Shown here piece by piece: positions 63,682-64,000 of a DNA stretch of 64,000 bases (position 1 is its first letter; each line of letters begins with the position of its first letter). The position numbers were made by a program, and so were the translations under genes. The stretch is from NCBI RefSeq assembly GCF_007828865.1, contig NZ_VIVK01000001.1:2604001-2668000 (forward strand), in the 5' to 3' direction. Source of the DNA: Kribbella amoyensis. Lineage in GTDB: Bacteria > Actinomycetota > Actinomycetes > Propionibacteriales > Kribbellaceae. Below the pieces are notes generated by a model. It saw only the letters and a program-made list of their open reading frames with translations. It did no database searches and had not been told where the DNA came from.

Positions 63682-64000
63682 GTACCGCCCCACTCGATCG
63701 CCGAGCGCCCGGCCTCGGTCCAGCCGGCCCGGCCGTACAGCGCGATCGCCGCGTGACAGTTGTCGGCGACCTCCAGCTCGGCCCGGGACCCGCGGTCGGC
63801 GGCGACGGTGACGCAGTGGTCGAGCAGCATCCGCCCGAGTCCGCCACCGGTGCGCGACGGATCGACGAACAGCCGCTCGACCAGCAGGCGATCGCCGGTC
63901 TCGGTGAGCGCGACGTGGCCGGCCGGCTCGTCGTCGACGGTGACCACCCAGCACCCGACGGCACCGAGCGGGGTCAGCCAGTCGCCGGGATCGGCCGGCC
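63639..64000 (-). CDS. GNAT-family N-acetyltransferase (partial, runs off the window)
   Basis: At least 120 codons, open to the right edge. Visible: DWLTPLGAVGCWVVTVDDEPAGHVALTETGDRLLVERLFVDPSRTGGGLGRMLLDHCVTVAADRGSRAELEVADNCHAAIALYGRAGWTEAG, with the acetyl-CoA loop RTGGGLGRML and the usual closing strand after YGRAGW. The 5' end lies beyond base 64000. The 3' end overlaps the MFS gene by 43 bp. Confidence 0.88.
   Translation of the reverse strand, partial: PADPGDWLTPLGAVGCWVVTVDDEPAGHVALTETGDRLLVERLFVDPSRTGGGLGRMLLDHCVTVAADRGSRAELEVADNCHAAIALYGRAGWTEAGRSAIEWGGTQASALIRFVAPSS

Overview
The window is high-GC (roughly 70%) DNA with dense gene packing, many GTG/TTG starts, ATGA/GTGA start-stop overlaps, ECF sigma/anti-sigma pairs, an ANTAR regulator, an F420-type nitroreductase and a cyclic-di-AMP riboswitch. 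This fits a soil Actinomycetota chromosome. The gene mix (secreted glycosidases, duplicated NarL-type two-component systems, protein-arginine deiminase) would suit Kribbella or a related Nocardioidaceae, but the genus is inference.

Layout. 1-5.5 kb: a CDF metal exporter, a VOC protein, a secreted GH16 glycosidase behind a c-di-AMP riboswitch, a small secreted protein, and an F420-type reductase plus MerR regulator driven by a MerR-type promoter. 5.7-12.7 kb: a nested insertion-sequence island against the 3' end of tRNA-Lys(UUU). IS481-like element A carries two identical inverted IS256 copies. IS481-like element B carries an IS3 element. A remnant of a second B copy sits at the far edge. 13-25.8 kb: DoxX/ECF sigma/anti-sigma, a GAF-ANTAR regulator, an ArsR/flavin-reductase pair, arylamine N-acetyltransferase, RidA, a LysR/beta-lactamase pair divergent from a Tat-exported metallo-hydrolase, GntR/YeiH, and a GH2 glycosidase. 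26-33 kb: a decayed epoxide hydrolase, an amidohydrolase, a regulator/class-C-beta-lactamase/membrane-protein operon, a 35-unit 13-bp minisatellite, and a YCII/ECF42/DinB-like operon. 33.2-35 kb: a DUF222-HNH protein. 35.2-41.3 kb: ATP-grasp, esterase, MFS, esterase and a secreted protein-arginine deiminase (PAD), all on the minus strand and divergent from a NarL-type two-component pair. 43-48.7 kb: small membrane proteins, a second NarL-type two-component system, a VanY-like peptidase, a stand-alone GyrA-like fragment and hypotheticals. 48.8-52.3 kb: an ornithine-cyclodeaminase-like gene with an ammonia-lyase-like gene lacking the MIO serine, then a siderophore-binding lipoprotein under an iron box. 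53-54.8 kb: ArsR/AHSA1/SDR. 54.8-58.4 kb: aldehyde dehydrogenase, FAD amine oxidase and ketimine-reductase-like genes in one operon that matches the pipecolate route of lysine breakdown. 58.5-64 kb: a membrane protein, DUF1992, a fused 2-oxoacid dehydrogenase E1, a MarR/MFS divergent pair and a truncated GNAT.

How genes work together. Many units are regulator plus target with a visible operator between them (MerR, ArsR, GntR, MarR, winged helix, iron box). At least thirteen genes have a TANNNT -10 box ending 6-7 nt before their start codon, so leaderless transcription looks common and it settles several start choices. The most unusual loci are the PAD/ATP-grasp/esterase cluster, the pipecolate-type operon, and the MIO-less ammonia-lyase/cyclodeaminase pair.
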